The notes: generated by a model from the sequence alone, not told the origin. Numbered from the stretch's first letter, positions 1 through 9,143 are shown. The stretch: DNA of 64,000 nucleotides from Cellulophaga sp. F20128 (GCF_023015805.1 NZ_JALKBA010000001.1:62001-126000), one strand, 5' to 3'. Program-made: numbers and translations.

Positions 1-828
1 TTACCTAGCGCAATGGGCAAAAACCGGATTCTCATGTTAGACATTCTTGCCAATAACGATTGGAAACGTCCGTTGTACTTCTCTGGAGGTAGTTTTGACA
101 ACGGGGAATACCTTTGGATGAAAGAATATTTACAGCTAGATGGTTTGGCCTATAAATTAGTTCCTATTAAAACAAAAAACCAAAGCCCCTATGATATGGG
201 CCGGATAGATAGCGACCTAATGTATGATGTTGTTAAAAATTGGGAATGGGGCAACTCTGGAAGTTCAGAAATATACCATGATCCACAGACCAGAACACAA
301 GCAATATCTTACAGAGGAAACTTAGCGAGATTAACAGAGCAACTCATCAGCGAAAACAAAATAAACAAAGCCAAAGATGTTATTGAGATTAGCATGACCA
401 ACCTACCTGTAGACTATTTTGGTTATTATGCCTTTGTAGAACCGTTTGTAGATGGCTATTACAAGGTAGGAGAAACAGAAAAAGCAAGGGCTTTATTTGA
501 GCAGTTAAAAACGAAATACCAAGAAAGCCTAACTTATTATTCTACCCTAGCCTTAGATGTACAATACAGCCGTAGAAATGATATTCTAGGCGACTTAGAG
601 GGCTATATCAGAATAGTAGACATTCTCTCAAGCAATAAAGACACCCAGCTTGAAGAAAAGGAAAACTTAATCCTCAATGAATATTTAGATAAGTTCAATC
701 ATTTTGTTCAAGGCAATAGTAGGTTAATGCCAGATACCCCTGAAGAAGACACTTTGTTAGATCCCGACATGCCAGATTCTAATACAGTAGATACTATTTC
801 TGCTGTATTGGAAGAGATTGGCAATTAA
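1..828 (+). CDS. C-terminal part of a GT117/DUF2723 family membrane protein (partial)
   Basis: The frame is open from the first base of the window, so the gene begins upstream and only its last 275 codons are present. The ATG at 13 is internal. The piece contains a WKRPLYFSGG-type segment and a helical, TPR-like tail rich in aromatic residues, with no membrane helix. This matches my memory of the soluble C-terminal end of the large Bacteroidota DUF2723 proteins (about 1000-1150 residues), classed as glycosyltransferase family 117, whose N-terminal half is a polytopic glycosyltransferase-like membrane domain. The catalytic part is outside the window, so function rests on family recognition. 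The gene ends at hairpins shared with the convergent thioredoxin-like gene. Confidence 0.75.
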   Translation, partial: LPSAMGKNRILMLDILANNDWKRPLYFSGGSFDNGEYLWMKEYLQLDGLAYKLVPIKTKNQSPYDMGRIDSDLMYDVVKNWEWGNSGSSEIYHDPQTRTQAISYRGNLARLTEQLISENKINKAKDVIEISMTNLPVDYFGYYAFVEPFVDGYYKVGETEKARALFEQLKTKYQESLTYYSTLALDVQYSRRNDILGDLEGYIRIVDILSSNKDTQLEEKENLILNEYLDKFNHFVQGNSRLMPDTPEEDTLLDPDMPDSNTVDTISAVLEEIGN

Positions 829-852
829 AACCCATAACAAATCACCACAGTG

Positions 853-904
853 CCTTTTTTTAAACCTATAAAAAAAGGTATAGTATAAAAGGGCAATAGC
901 CCTT
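853..904. terminator. Two tandem hairpins between convergent genes
   Basis: The first hairpin has 9-bp arms at 853-861 and 870-878 made of CC plus seven T and the reverse complement. The second is AAGGGC-aata-GCCCTT at 889-904. The second is followed by T-rich sequence on both strands, so it can end both the gene ending at 828 and the minus-strand gene ending at 931. Confidence 0.65.
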
Positions 905-930
905 GTTTTACGATATAGAATTTTTAGTTG

Positions 931-1227
931 TTAAAGGTATTCGTTTAACAACCCAATAAGAGTATTGGCATCTAGCTCACCACTTTGGCGCCATACCATT
1001 TCACCTTTTTTATAAATCATAAGGGTAGGCAGCCCCTTAACACGAAGCGCTTGAGATAGCTCTTTGTTTTTATCTACATCAATTTTAATCACTTTTCCTT
1101 TATCCCCTAAAGCAGCAGCTACATCCCTAAGAACGGGGTGCATTGCTGTAGATTGCTCATTCCACTCTGCATAGAAATCTAGCAGTACTGGCATATTTAA
1201 ATCTATAAGTTCTCCAAATTTAGACAT
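931..1227 (-). CDS. Thioredoxin-like protein lacking the CxxC active site
   Basis: A 98-residue single-domain thioredoxin fold. The order of motifs is thioredoxin-like: a DFYAEW strand, an HPVLRDVA helix, IKIDVDKN, the cis-proline segment KGLPTLMIYKKGE, and a C-terminal helix. The active site, normally WCGPC, reads W-N-E-Q-S, and the protein contains no cysteine, so classical disulfide exchange is not possible. I recall similar cysteine-less forms in other Flavobacteriaceae, which suggests a conserved non-redox role (binding or chaperone) rather than decay. There is no signal peptide, so it is probably cytoplasmic. It stands alone, facing the DUF2723 gene across a terminator. Confidence 0.85.
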   Translation of the reverse strand: MSKFGELIDLNMPVLLDFYAEWNEQSTAMHPVLRDVAAALGDKGKVIKIDVDKNKELSQALRVKGLPTLMIYKKGEMVWRQSGELDANTLIGLLNEYL

Positions 1228-1250
1228 ATATATATCTTTCCGTTGTTAAT

Positions 1251-1258
1251 CAAAAGTA
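1251..1258 (-). promoter_or_regulatory. Candidate -7 element for the thioredoxin-like gene
   Basis: On the minus strand this reads TACTTTTG, a match to the Bacteroidota -7 consensus TAnnTTTG, about 24 bases before the start codon at 1227. No clear TTTG element lies at the expected -33 distance, so this is only a candidate. Confidence 0.4.
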
Positions 1259-1316
1259 ATAAAAAATGTTAAATTAAAAAGGGTGGGCTTTAATTTTACA
1301 ATTTAAAGTGATAAAA

Positions 1317-2543
1317 TTAAGTTAATTCCTTCTTTTTTAGGGTAATTACGGTGATTTCAGGCCATATACCCACTCTTCCTGGATATCCTAAAAAACCAAA
1401 ACCACGATTCACATTTATATATTGCCCCATTTCTTTATAAATTCCCGCCCAATGTTTGTACCTCCATTTTGCCGGACTCCATTTAACCCATCCCGGAATC
1501 TCTATTCCAAATTGCATCCCGTGGGTATGTCCACTAAGGGTTAAATGATAATGATAATCATCTTTCAACACTTTTTGCTCCCAATGCGATGGATCGTGGC
1601 TCATTAACACCTTAAAATCTTCACTAGCAACATCTGCTGATGCTAATTTTAAATCTCCTGCTTTTTTAAAACCACCTTTGCCCCAGTTTTCTACTCCAAC
1701 CAATGCTATTTTATCGGTTCCTCTTTGCAAAAAACGACTTTCATTTAAAAGCAAATCGAACCCAATATCCTTTTGAATTTGCTTGAGATCTTCTAAATTC
1801 TGGCTTTTTAAGGCTTCCGTTTCCCATTGCACATAATCTCCATAGTCGTGATTCCCTAAGATTGAAAATTTACCGTCTTTTGCTTCTAACTTGTCAAAAA
1901 CATCGATCCATGGCACCATTTCATCAGCCCTATTGTTTACGAGATCTCCCGTAAATAACAAAACATCACTCTTCTGCTCATTAATCAAATTAACAGCATA
2001 CTCAATTTTTGCCCTATCGTCAAAACTACCACTATGTATGTCTGATATTTGTGTAATTTGATACCCATCAAAGGCCGCTGGTAAATCGTCAAAAGCCAAT
2101 TCATACTTTAAGACCTTAAAGTTGTATTTCCCTTTAACCATACCATACAATACAGCGCCAAAAGGCAAGGCAGCAAGACCAAGCGCAATTAAACTTAAAA
2201 ATCGCCTTCGCGTTGGCATAAAAAACTCTTGTGACTCCCCAAAAAATTTATTGTAAACACCTGAGATTAATCTAAAACTATCTTCAGAAACCAGAAAAAT
2301 TAAAATGATAATATTAAAAGACAACACTGCCAATAAAAACCCAAAAGCATAACTCATTCCAATACTCAACACTCCCCCTGTACTACCAAGACTAAATTGA
2401 TAAACAAAATTAGCAAGTACAGCTATAGTAATTCCTATATAGATATAATGAACCCAACTCGCCCTTGTTGCCGTTTTTAATCCCTGAAAGGCATAAAAAC
2501 TAAAAGCAAGAAAAATTAATACAAAAAATACCCAACGTAACAT
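1317..2543 (-). CDS. Membrane-anchored calcineurin-like metallophosphoesterase
   Basis: A 408-residue protein. About four hydrophobic helices occupy residues 1-135, followed by a catalytic domain. All metal-binding motifs are visible in order: SDIHSG (DxH), FTGDLVNN (GD), LGNHDYGD (GNHD), MSHDP, and SGHTHGMQFG (GHTH). This is the YaeI/YkuE-like branch of the family, which often acts on lipid or envelope phosphoesters such as UDP-diacylglucosamine-type substrates. The actual substrate cannot be read from sequence. The domain follows the membrane part directly and may face the periplasm. It stands as a single gene between the thioredoxin-like gene and cutC, both in the same direction. Confidence 0.88.
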   Translation of the reverse strand: MLRWVFFVLIFLAFSFYAFQGLKTATRASWVHYIYIGITIAVLANFVYQFSLGSTGGVLSIGMSYAFGFLLAVLSFNIIILIFLVSEDSFRLISGVYNKFFGESQEFFMPTRRRFLSLIALGLAALPFGAVLYGMVKGKYNFKVLKYELAFDDLPAAFDGYQITQISDIHSGSFDDRAKIEYAVNLINEQKSDVLLFTGDLVNNRADEMVPWIDVFDKLEAKDGKFSILGNHDYGDYVQWETEALKSQNLEDLKQIQKDIGFDLLLNESRFLQRGTDKIALVGVENWGKGGFKKAGDLKLASADVASEDFKVLMSHDPSHWEQKVLKDDYHYHLTLSGHTHGMQFGIEIPGWVKWSPAKWRYKHWAGIYKEMGQYINVNRGFGFLGYPGRVGIWPEITVITLKKKELT

Positions 2544-2598
2544 ACATTATTTTTTTGCAAAGGTAAAGTTTTCACACCTAGACAAAACCATTTAAGGT

Positions 2599-3327
2599 TT
2601 ATTTAACGTGCAGCACCACTTCCCTAATTGTTTCTATATCAGATATAGCCACCTGATCTTCTTTTAAAAACGAAGGGGAATTCATAGAAAATGGAGGTGC
2701 CTTATCTAAGGTTTTATAGAATTTAGTTCCAGACATATGCAAGGCAGGAAAACCTTCTACTATGAAGTCATTGGCGTTTGTTGTACGCACCCCTCCACCC
2801 GGCATAATTTTACAGCTTGTAGACAGCATGTTTAGTTTTGACAACAAAGAAAAGCCTTCTGGAGCCGATTTTTGTTGTCCTGATGTTAGTATATAATCTA
2901 CCCCCATTTTTTGCAACTGCTCAAAGGTAGCCACAGGATCATTTACCCAATCAAATGCCCTATGAAAGGTAAATTCTAACGGTTTTGACAACTGTATCAG
3001 TTCTTGGGTACGTACTACATCTAAGGTAAAGTCTTTGTGCAACACCCCAGAAACAATTCCATTGCAACCCAATGCCACACACAATTCAATATCCAGTTTC
3101 ATACTGTCAAACTCCGCATCGGTATAAGTGAAATCGCCACTCCTGGGTCTCACCAACACATTTACGGGTATTTCCAATTCTTGTATTGTTTTTTTTAGCA
3201 ACCCATAGGATGGTGTTACCCCTCCCACACCAAGTTCAATACACAATTCTATTCTATCTGCTCCTGCTTTTTGTGCGTTTAAAGCAGATTCAAATGAATT
3301 TGCACATACTTCTACAATCATATTCAT
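2599..3327 (-). CDS. cutC: CutC-family TIM-barrel protein
   Basis: A 242-residue protein of the CutC family: N-terminal VEVCANSFESALNAQKAGADRIELC, central VLVRPRSGDF, FHRAFDW, LTSGQ and PGGGV segments, as in the E. coli protein described as a copper homeostasis factor. The length is normal. The copper role is disputed in the literature and nothing here supports it further; no copper gene is adjacent. The start may be the ATG at 3327 or the one two codons later (3321). It is divergent from the glycosylasparaginase, with only about 35 bases between start codons, so the two promoters must overlap each other or the coding ends. Confidence 0.88.
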   Translation of the reverse strand: MNMIVEVCANSFESALNAQKAGADRIELCIELGVGGVTPSYGLLKKTIQELEIPVNVLVRPRSGDFTYTDAEFDSMKLDIELCVALGCNGIVSGVLHKDFTLDVVRTQELIQLSKPLEFTFHRAFDWVNDPVATFEQLQKMGVDYILTSGQQKSAPEGFSLLSKLNMLSTSCKIMPGGGVRTTNANDFIVEGFPALHMSGTKFYKTLDKAPPFSMNSPSFLKEDQVAISDIETIREVVLHVK

Positions 3328-3362
3328 TATATTTAAAGCCTAAAATTAGTCAACCTATAAAT

Positions 3363-4355
3363 ATGAAACGAAGAAAATTTTTAAAAAATTCTACCTTAAG
3401 CACTGCAGGTTTAGTTTCGGCTCCTTTACTGGCTTCTTGTGCCGACAAAAAAACTGCTATTTTACCGGCAGAAACGCAAACAATTAAACCAATAACTGTT
3501 TGTACCTGGAATTTTGAAAATGCAAACGCTACTGCTTGGAAGGTACTAGCCAATGGCGGAAATGCGCTAGATGCTGTTGAGAAGGGTGCTATGGCTGAAG
3601 AGGCCGACATAAAAAACACAACCGTTGGTATTGGGGCAACACCAGACCGCGACGGAAATGTTACTTTGGATGCATGTATTATGGACAAGGAAGGTAATTG
3701 CGGATCTGTGGTTTACCTACAAAACATAGCCCACCCTGTAGCTGTAGCTAGAAAAGTGATGGAAGAGACACCACATATCATCTTAGCGGGCAAAGGAGCA
3801 GAACAGTTTGCTTACGAACAAGGATTTAAAAAAACCAATTTACTTACCGAAGAGGCAAAGAACAGATGGCTAGAATGGAAAAAAACTTCCAAGTATGAAA
3901 CCATTATCAACATTGAAAATCACGATACTATTGGGATGTTAACGATGGACAAGAATGGAGATCTTGCCGGCGCATGTACCACCAGTGGTATGGCTTATAA
4001 AGTTGGCGGACGGGTTGGTGATTCTCCAATTATTGGAGCTGGTTTGTTTGTAGACAATGAAGTGGGTGCAGCAACCGCAACCGGAGTCGGTGAAGAGGTA
4101 ATTAGAACTGTAGGTAGTTTTTTAATTGTTGAATTAATGCGCCAAGGAAAATCTCCTCAAGAAGCCTGTGAAGAAGGTGTAAAACGTATTATGGATAAAA
4201 ACAAAGGGCGTGAAGATTTCCAAATTGGTTTTCTAGCACTGAACAAAAAAGGAGAAACAGGTGGCTATTGTGTTCACCCAGGTTTTACCTACCGCAAAGC
4301 AACAGAGGCAGGACACACTAATGAGCAGGTGGCCTCATTCTACAAAAAGAAATAA
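3363..4355 (+). CDS. Secreted glycosylasparaginase, N4-(beta-N-acetylglucosaminyl)-L-asparaginase
   Basis: A 330-residue N-terminal-nucleophile hydrolase that would cleave the GlcNAc-asparagine bond of N-linked glycopeptides. The start at 3363 is preferred because it begins a signal sequence with RRKFLKN (Tat-like twin arginine) and a lipobox LASC at residues 23-26, implying folded export and lipid anchoring. Reading further upstream would overlap cutC on the other strand. The autoprocessing site is HDTIGM with predicted nucleophile Thr189, followed by GACTTSG and GRVGDSPIIGAG, typical of the family. Glycan scavenging fits an organism that degrades polymers. No partner gene is adjacent: polA follows after about 195 bases without recognisable features. 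Confidence 0.9.
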   Translation: MKRRKFLKNSTLSTAGLVSAPLLASCADKKTAILPAETQTIKPITVCTWNFENANATAWKVLANGGNALDAVEKGAMAEEADIKNTTVGIGATPDRDGNVTLDACIMDKEGNCGSVVYLQNIAHPVAVARKVMEETPHIILAGKGAEQFAYEQGFKKTNLLTEEAKNRWLEWKKTSKYETIINIENHDTIGMLTMDKNGDLAGACTTSGMAYKVGGRVGDSPIIGAGLFVDNEVGAATATGVGEEVIRTVGSFLIVELMRQGKSPQEACEEGVKRIMDKNKGREDFQIGFLALNKKGETGGYCVHPGFTYRKATEAGHTNEQVASFYKKK

Positions 4356-4551
4356 AGAAAATCGGAATTTGAGGAAATTAAATAATGGGGCTTGGGAATA
4401 CGCGATATTGGTGCTGCTTTATACCTTACTTATTAAATAGTAGGCAGTAGACTAAAATTAAAAAAATAGATTTCAACCAAGCAATTCCATACAAACATAA
4501 CCACAAAAATACATTCCTCATTCCTCATAAAATATTAGACAAAAAACAACA

Positions 4552-7398
4552 ATGGCAGACCAAAAAAGACTTTTTTTACTCGATGCTTTCGCTTTAATTT
4601 TCAGAGGATATTACGCCTTTATAAAAAATCCAAGAATAAATTCTAAGGGCTTAGACACTTCGGCAATACTAGGTTTTACCAATTCCTTATTAGACGTTAT
4701 TAAACGGGAGCGCCCAGATCATTTAGCAGTCTGCTTTGACCGCGGCGGGAGTGTAGACAGAGTAGAAATGTTTGAAGCCTACAAGGCAAACAGAGACGAA
4801 ACCCCTGAAGCTATAAAACTCGCCATACCTTATATTGAAGAAATACTAAAGGCGATGCATATTCCTGTAATAGTAAAAGAAGGTTATGAAGCCGATGACA
4901 TCATAGGCACCTTGGCAAAGAAAGCTGAAAAGGAAGGCTATAAAACCTATATGGTTACCCCTGATAAAGATTTTGCACAACTGGTGTCAGAAAACATTTT
5001 TATGTACAGACCCATGTTCGGTGGCGGTTATGAAACATGGGGGATACCCGAAGTACAAAAAAAGTTTGAAATAGAAAGGCCAGAACAGGTGATCGATTTT
5101 CTAGGGATGATGGGAGATTCGGTTGATAATATTCCGGGCTTACCTGGGGTTGGCGAAAAAACTGCTAAAAAATTCCTAGCCGCTTATGGCAGTATGGAAG
5201 GCTTGCTAGCCAACACCCACGAGCTCAAAGGAAAAATGAAAGAAAAGATTGAAGCCAACAAAGAACTTGGCTTGCTTTCAAAAAAGCTAGCACGCATTAT
5301 GCTAGACGTACCAGTAGCGTTTAACGAAAAAGAGTATGAGTTAGACCAGCCAGATTTACAAAAGGTTACAGCCATTTTTGAAGAATTAGAATTCAGAAGG
5401 CTCATAGACAATCTTATAAAAACATTTGCGACAGAAACCCCAACAATAGGGACTAATTCTGCCGCTGCTGGAGAACAAAAAGAAAAGAAACAAGCAAAGA
5501 CGGATACTGCTGGTGCCGGTCAATTTTCCCTATTTGGAGCAACCGGAGAAACATCTGAAACCCTAAAGCAGGAATTTTCTAGCAGAAAAACAATAAAAGA
5601 TACGTCACACCTATACCAAAGCGTAGCTCCTGGCATGGCAATGAAGCTGTTTCTACAAAACTTAATGAAACAAACCTCTGTCTGTTTTGACACCGAAACA
5701 ACAGGACTAAACCCCTTAACCGCTGAATTGGTAGGCATTGCTTTTTCTTGGGAAGCCGGCAAAGGTTTTTATGTGTCTTTTCCAGAAGATGTAATGGAGA
5801 CACAAAAAATACTTGAACAATTACGTCCGTTTTTTGAGGCGGAACAAATCGAAAAAATAGGACAGAATTTAAAATACGATATTAAAGTACTGCGCAAATA
5901 CAACATCCTTATTAAAGGGAATTATTTTGACACTATGTTAGCGCATTACCTTATAAATCCTGATATGCGCCATAATATGGAGGTATTGGCTGAAACCTAT
6001 TTAGACTACACACCCGTTTCCATCAGTGAATTGATTGGGAAAAAAGGGAAAAATCAGTTATCCATGCGCCAAGTTCCCTTGGAACAGCAAACTGAATATG
6101 CGGTTGAAGACGCTGATATCACCTACCAGTTGGCAGAACACTTTAGGCCAGAACTGGCCGCTGCTAAAACAGAAGGACTCTTTAAGGACATTGAAATTCC
6201 GTTATTGAGTGTTTTAGCCGATATGGAATTGGAAGGCATTAATTTGGATACTGCATTTTTAAAATCATTATCAGCGGACTTAAATAAGGATATTTTAAAT
6301 TTAGAAACGAGTATTTACAAAGCTGCTGGAGAAGAATTTAATATCGCCTCCCCCAAACAATTGGGAGAAATCCTATTCAATAAGCTAAAGCTTGTTGACA
6401 AACCAAAAAAAACTAAAACAGGACAGTTTTCTACAGCGGAAGATGTGCTTTCTTATTTGGCAAAAGAACACGCCATAATTAGAGATATTTTAGACTATCG
6501 CGGTTTAGCCAAACTAAAAAGCACCTATGTAGACGCACTACCAGACCAAGTAGAAGAAAAGACGGGACGCGTACATACAGATTATATGCAAACGGTTGCT
6601 GCCACAGGCAGATTAAGTAGCAATAATCCCAATTTGCAAAACATTCCTATTCGAACGGAAAGAGGAAGACAGGTTAGAAAAGCCTTCATACCCCGAAACG
6701 AAGAATACACTTTACTTGCTGCCGATTATTCACAAATAGAATTGAGAATTATTGCCGCCTTAAGCAACGAGACTACTATGATTGATGCGTTTAAGAATGG
6801 GGAAGATATTCACGCTTCCACAGCCTCTAAGGTTTTTAATGTCCCTATCACTGAAGTAACAAGAGAGCAGCGCAGCAATGCCAAAACGGTAAATTTCGGA
6901 ATTATTTATGGGGTATCTGCCTTTGGATTAAGCAACCAGACCGACCTTAGTAGATCGGAATCCAAAGAACTTATAGATGCCTATTATGCCACCTACCCAA
7001 AATTGCGAAATTACATGAGCGAGTTGGTCGATTTTGCCAGAGACAATGGCTACGTACAGACAGTTTTAGGCCGACGTCGCTACTTAAAAGACATCAATTC
7101 CAGAAATGCGGTTGTTCGAGGGGCAGCAGAACGCAACGCCGTAAACGCCCCCATTCAAGGTAGCGCAGCGGATATCATTAAAATTGCAATGATTAATATT
7201 CACAAAAAACTTACCGAAGGTCAGTACAAAACAAAAATGCTCCTTCAGGTACATGATGAACTGGTTTTTGATGCACACAATAGCGAATTAGAAGCCGTCA
7301 CCCAACTCATTAAAACAGAAATGGAAAATGCCTATATTTTAAAAGTGCCATTAGAAGTAGAAATAGATAAGGGTGCAAATTGGCTGGAAGCACACTAA
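4552..7398 (+). CDS. polA: DNA polymerase I
   Basis: A 948-residue protein with three domains. Residues 1-300 are the 5'-3' exonuclease (LFLLDAFALIFRGYYAF at the start, and the YEADD region). Residues about 350-540 are the 3'-5' proofreading domain with an intact DTET (CFDTETTGLNP). Residues about 560-948 are the polymerase with motif A (AADYSQIELR), motif B (RSNAKTVNFGIIYG) and motif C (QVHDELV). It replaces primers and fills gaps in replication and repair. All catalytic acids are present, so both exonucleases should be active. An acidic and lysine-rich linker at about 300-330 separates the first two domains. It is monocistronic and ends at a strong bidirectional hairpin. Confidence 0.97.
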   Translation: MADQKRLFLLDAFALIFRGYYAFIKNPRINSKGLDTSAILGFTNSLLDVIKRERPDHLAVCFDRGGSVDRVEMFEAYKANRDETPEAIKLAIPYIEEILKAMHIPVIVKEGYEADDIIGTLAKKAEKEGYKTYMVTPDKDFAQLVSENIFMYRPMFGGGYETWGIPEVQKKFEIERPEQVIDFLGMMGDSVDNIPGLPGVGEKTAKKFLAAYGSMEGLLANTHELKGKMKEKIEANKELGLLSKKLARIMLDVPVAFNEKEYELDQPDLQKVTAIFEELEFRRLIDNLIKTFATETPTIGTNSAAAGEQKEKKQAKTDTAGAGQFSLFGATGETSETLKQEFSSRKTIKDTSHLYQSVAPGMAMKLFLQNLMKQTSVCFDTETTGLNPLTAELVGIAFSWEAGKGFYVSFPEDVMETQKILEQLRPFFEAEQIEKIGQNLKYDIKVLRKYNILIKGNYFDTMLAHYLINPDMRHNMEVLAETYLDYTPVSISELIGKKGKNQLSMRQVPLEQQTEYAVEDADITYQLAEHFRPELAAAKTEGLFKDIEIPLLSVLADMELEGINLDTAFLKSLSADLNKDILNLETSIYKAAGEEFNIASPKQLGEILFNKLKLVDKPKKTKTGQFSTAEDVLSYLAKEHAIIRDILDYRGLAKLKSTYVDALPDQVEEKTGRVHTDYMQTVAATGRLSSNNPNLQNIPIRTERGRQVRKAFIPRNEEYTLLAADYSQIELRIIAALSNETTMIDAFKNGEDIHASTASKVFNVPITEVTREQRSNAKTVNFGIIYGVSAFGLSNQTDLSRSESKELIDAYYATYPKLRNYMSELVDFARDNGYVQTVLGRRRYLKDINSRNAVVRGAAERNAVNAPIQGSAADIIKIAMINIHKKLTEGQYKTKMLLQVHDELVFDAHNSELEAVTQLIKTEMENAYILKVPLEVEIDKGANWLEAH

Positions 7399-7414
7399 GG
7401 TGTATTTTAAACAA

Positions 7415-7453
7415 AAAAAGGGTCTTTGACAACAGATGCCAAAGACCCTTTTT
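7415..7453. terminator. Bidirectional terminator between polA and the lipocalin-like gene
   Basis: Perfect 14-bp arms (AAAAAGGGTCTTTG at 7415-7428 and its complement at 7440-7453) around an 11-base loop. The A/T tails allow use from both strands, fitting the convergent neighbours. Confidence 0.85.
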
Positions 7454-7466
7454 AATTGAATTTATG

Positions 7467-7961
7467 CTATTTTTTAGTAAATACAATTTCCATACCCGCA
7501 TAATTAGCAGCATCTATATCCTCCCCCAATATGATAAAGGTATTACCCTCAAACTTTACCGTAATGGTTTCTTCATCTCCATTCTCATTAGTATACGTTA
7601 ATTGATCATCATTTAATTCCCATGTAGTAATCTCCGTATCTGTTTCTTCAGGACAATCTACTTCTAAACCTGTTGGCCCTGCATTCACCATAATATGATT
7701 TAATTTACTCTTGATCACCACTGTCCCTTCTTTACTAAAGGTATAAACCAATAATTTACAGCCTTCACCAATAAGGTTGTTTGCAATCTCTTTAGGTAAA
7801 TTAAGGTTTGAAGATTCTTCGGCCTTTACCTCAGTAACTTCCCAAGTTCCGATTAAATTGCTATCAGAATACAAATTCTTTTCACTATCTGTACTACAAG
7901 AAACAGCGCTTAAACATACCAACAATACAAATATTAAATTTTGTTTTATTATTTTCATCAC
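7467..7961 (-). CDS. Lipocalin-like domain lipoprotein
   Basis: A 164-residue secreted lipoprotein. The N-terminus MMKIIKQNLIFVLLVCLSAVSC is a type II signal peptide with lipobox SAVSC. The mature part begins with a LIGTWEVTEV segment, typical of the small Bacteroidota lipocalin-like (Lipocalin_4-type) proteins, and has alternating beta strands ending in YAGMEIVFTKK. Two further cysteines (in EGCKLL and VDCPEE) may form a disulfide. No enzymatic motif is seen. The role is unknown; ligand binding is the family expectation only. The gene is monocistronic and convergent with polA. Confidence 0.7.
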   Translation of the reverse strand: MMKIIKQNLIFVLLVCLSAVSCSTDSEKNLYSDSNLIGTWEVTEVKAEESSNLNLPKEIANNLIGEGCKLLVYTFSKEGTVVIKSKLNHIMVNAGPTGLEVDCPEETDTEITTWELNDDQLTYTNENGDEETITVKFEGNTFIILGEDIDAANYAGMEIVFTKK

Positions 7962-8110
7962 ATCTAAATTATTAGCTGTAAGAACGCAGAAAATATAATA
8001 ATATTACATTTTACTCCAAAAACCAGTGAATTTAAAGACTTATTAATAGGTGACAAATTCATCAAATTAAAGCTTTTCTAAAAAACTCTAAAAATAATAA
8101 GAAATAACCA

Positions 8111-8141
8111 TTTGTATTTAAAGTATTTAATTGTACATTTG
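8111..8141 (+). promoter_or_regulatory. Promoter of rplM-rpsI
   Basis: TTTG at 8111-8114 and TACATTTG at 8134-8141, separated by 19 bases, match the Bacteroidota consensus (TTTG / TAnnTTTG) very well. A small CCCG-tttat-CGGG hairpin at 8145-8157 lies in the roughly 40-base leader and could be a control element; autoregulation of L13 operons is known in other bacteria. Confidence 0.8.
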
Positions 8142-8187
8142 CACCCCGTTTATCGGGTTTCAAAGTAAATTATAAAAATATATTAGT

Positions 8188-8640
8188 GTGGATACATTAA
8201 GCTACAAGACAATTTCAGCCAATAAAGCAACCGTTTCTAAGGAGTGGTTATTGGTTGATGCTGAAGGAGAAACGTTGGGTCGTTTTGCTTCTAAGGTTGC
8301 AAAAATCTTAAGAGGGAAGAACAAGCCTAATTTTACACCACATGTGGACTGTGGGGATAACGTAATTGTTATCAATGCAGAAAAAGTTACTTTAAGTGGT
8401 AACAAATGGCAAACTAAGACTTATATAAGACACACAGGTTACCCTGGTGGACAAAGGTCTCAGACTGCTATTGAAATGTTGGAGAAGAATCCAGCACGTG
8501 TAGTGGAAAAGTCTATTAAAGGTATGTTACCTAAAAACAGATTGGGTGCGGAACTTTTTCGTAACCTAAAAGTTTACGTAGGTTCTGAGCACAACCAAGA
8601 GGCGCAAAAACCAAGAGCAATAAACTTAAAGGATTTATAA
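8188..8640 (+). CDS. rplM: 50S ribosomal protein L13
   Basis: A 150-residue protein with the L13 core: WLLVDAEGETLGRFASKVA, NAEKVTLSGNKW, HTGYPGG, and the GMLPKNRLG segment. The start is GTG at 8188. There is no in-frame ATG that keeps the conserved N-terminus, and the leader from the promoter is then about 40 bases. L13 is an early-assembly protein binding 23S rRNA. The stop codon is directly followed by the rpsI ATG, so the two are co-transcribed and probably translationally coupled, as in most bacteria. Confidence 0.96.
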   Translation: MDTLSYKTISANKATVSKEWLLVDAEGETLGRFASKVAKILRGKNKPNFTPHVDCGDNVIVINAEKVTLSGNKWQTKTYIRHTGYPGGQRSQTAIEMLEKNPARVVEKSIKGMLPKNRLGAELFRNLKVYVGSEHNQEAQKPRAINLKDL

Positions 8641-9027
8641 ATGGAGATAATTCATAAGATAGGCAGACGTAAAACTGCTGTTGCACGTATATACGTTTCT
8701 GAAGGAAGCGGAAACATTACGATCAACAAAAAAGATTTAAATGAATATTTCCCTACCGCTACTTTACAGTACAAAGTGAGACAACCATTTGCTTTAACAA
8801 GCAATGAAGAGAACTTTGACGTAAAAGTAAATGTATTCGGAGGAGGTATTACTGGACAAGCAGAAGCTATTAGATTAGCAATATCTAGAGCAATGTGCGA
8901 GGTAGATGCTGAAAACAGATTGATATTAAAACCAGAAGGTCTTTTAACAAGAGATCCAAGAATGGTAGAGCGTAAGAAATTCGGTCAGAAAAAAGCCCGT
9001 AAGAAATTTCAATTCTCTAAACGTTAA
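8641..9027 (+). CDS. rpsI: 30S ribosomal protein S9
   Basis: A 128-residue S9: [13 protein letters not shown] at the start, [19 protein letters not shown] in the middle, and the basic tail [18 protein letters not shown] that reaches into the P site. The length and tail (ending KR) are normal. It follows rplM without any gap and ends 9 bases before a strong terminator hairpin. Confidence 0.97.
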   Translation: MEIIHKIGRRKTAVARIYVSEGSGNITINKKDLNEYFPTATLQYKVRQPFALTSNEENFDVKVNVFGGGITGQAEAIRLAISRAMCEVDAENRLILKPEGLLTRDPRMVERKKFGQKKARKKFQFSKR

Positions 9028-9036
9028 AAAAATATT

Positions 9037-9060
9037 CCGGAACTTTGTTCCGGTTTTTTT
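9037..9060 (+). terminator. Terminator of rplM-rpsI
   Basis: CCGGAAC-ttt-GTTCCGG followed by seven or more T. A textbook intrinsic terminator, placed 9 bases after rpsI. Confidence 0.9.
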
Positions 9061-9062
9061 AC

Positions 9063-9143
9063 ATCAGGTTTTTCCTGATTTTTTATTCGTTGGATTTTTC
9101 CAACACCACAAGTTCATTGAGCGTCTTTAGAAAAATTCTAAAG
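9063..9143 (+). repeat. Three further hairpins in the rpsI-rpsB interval
   Basis: ATCAGG-ttttt-CCTGAT plus T run at 9063-9084; GTTGGA-tttt-TCCAAC at 9089-9104; CTTTAGAA-aaa-TTCTAAAG at 9125-9143. With the terminator at 9037 this makes four consecutive small hairpins in about 110 bases before rpsB. The first may be a backup terminator; the later ones may belong to an rpsB leader. The rest of the interval to 9279 shows no gene. Confidence 0.6.

Noticed and set aside
3186-3362. Longer N-terminus for the glycosylasparaginase
   Set aside because: It would overlap cutC on the other strand and bury the Tat-type lipoprotein signal that begins at 3363.
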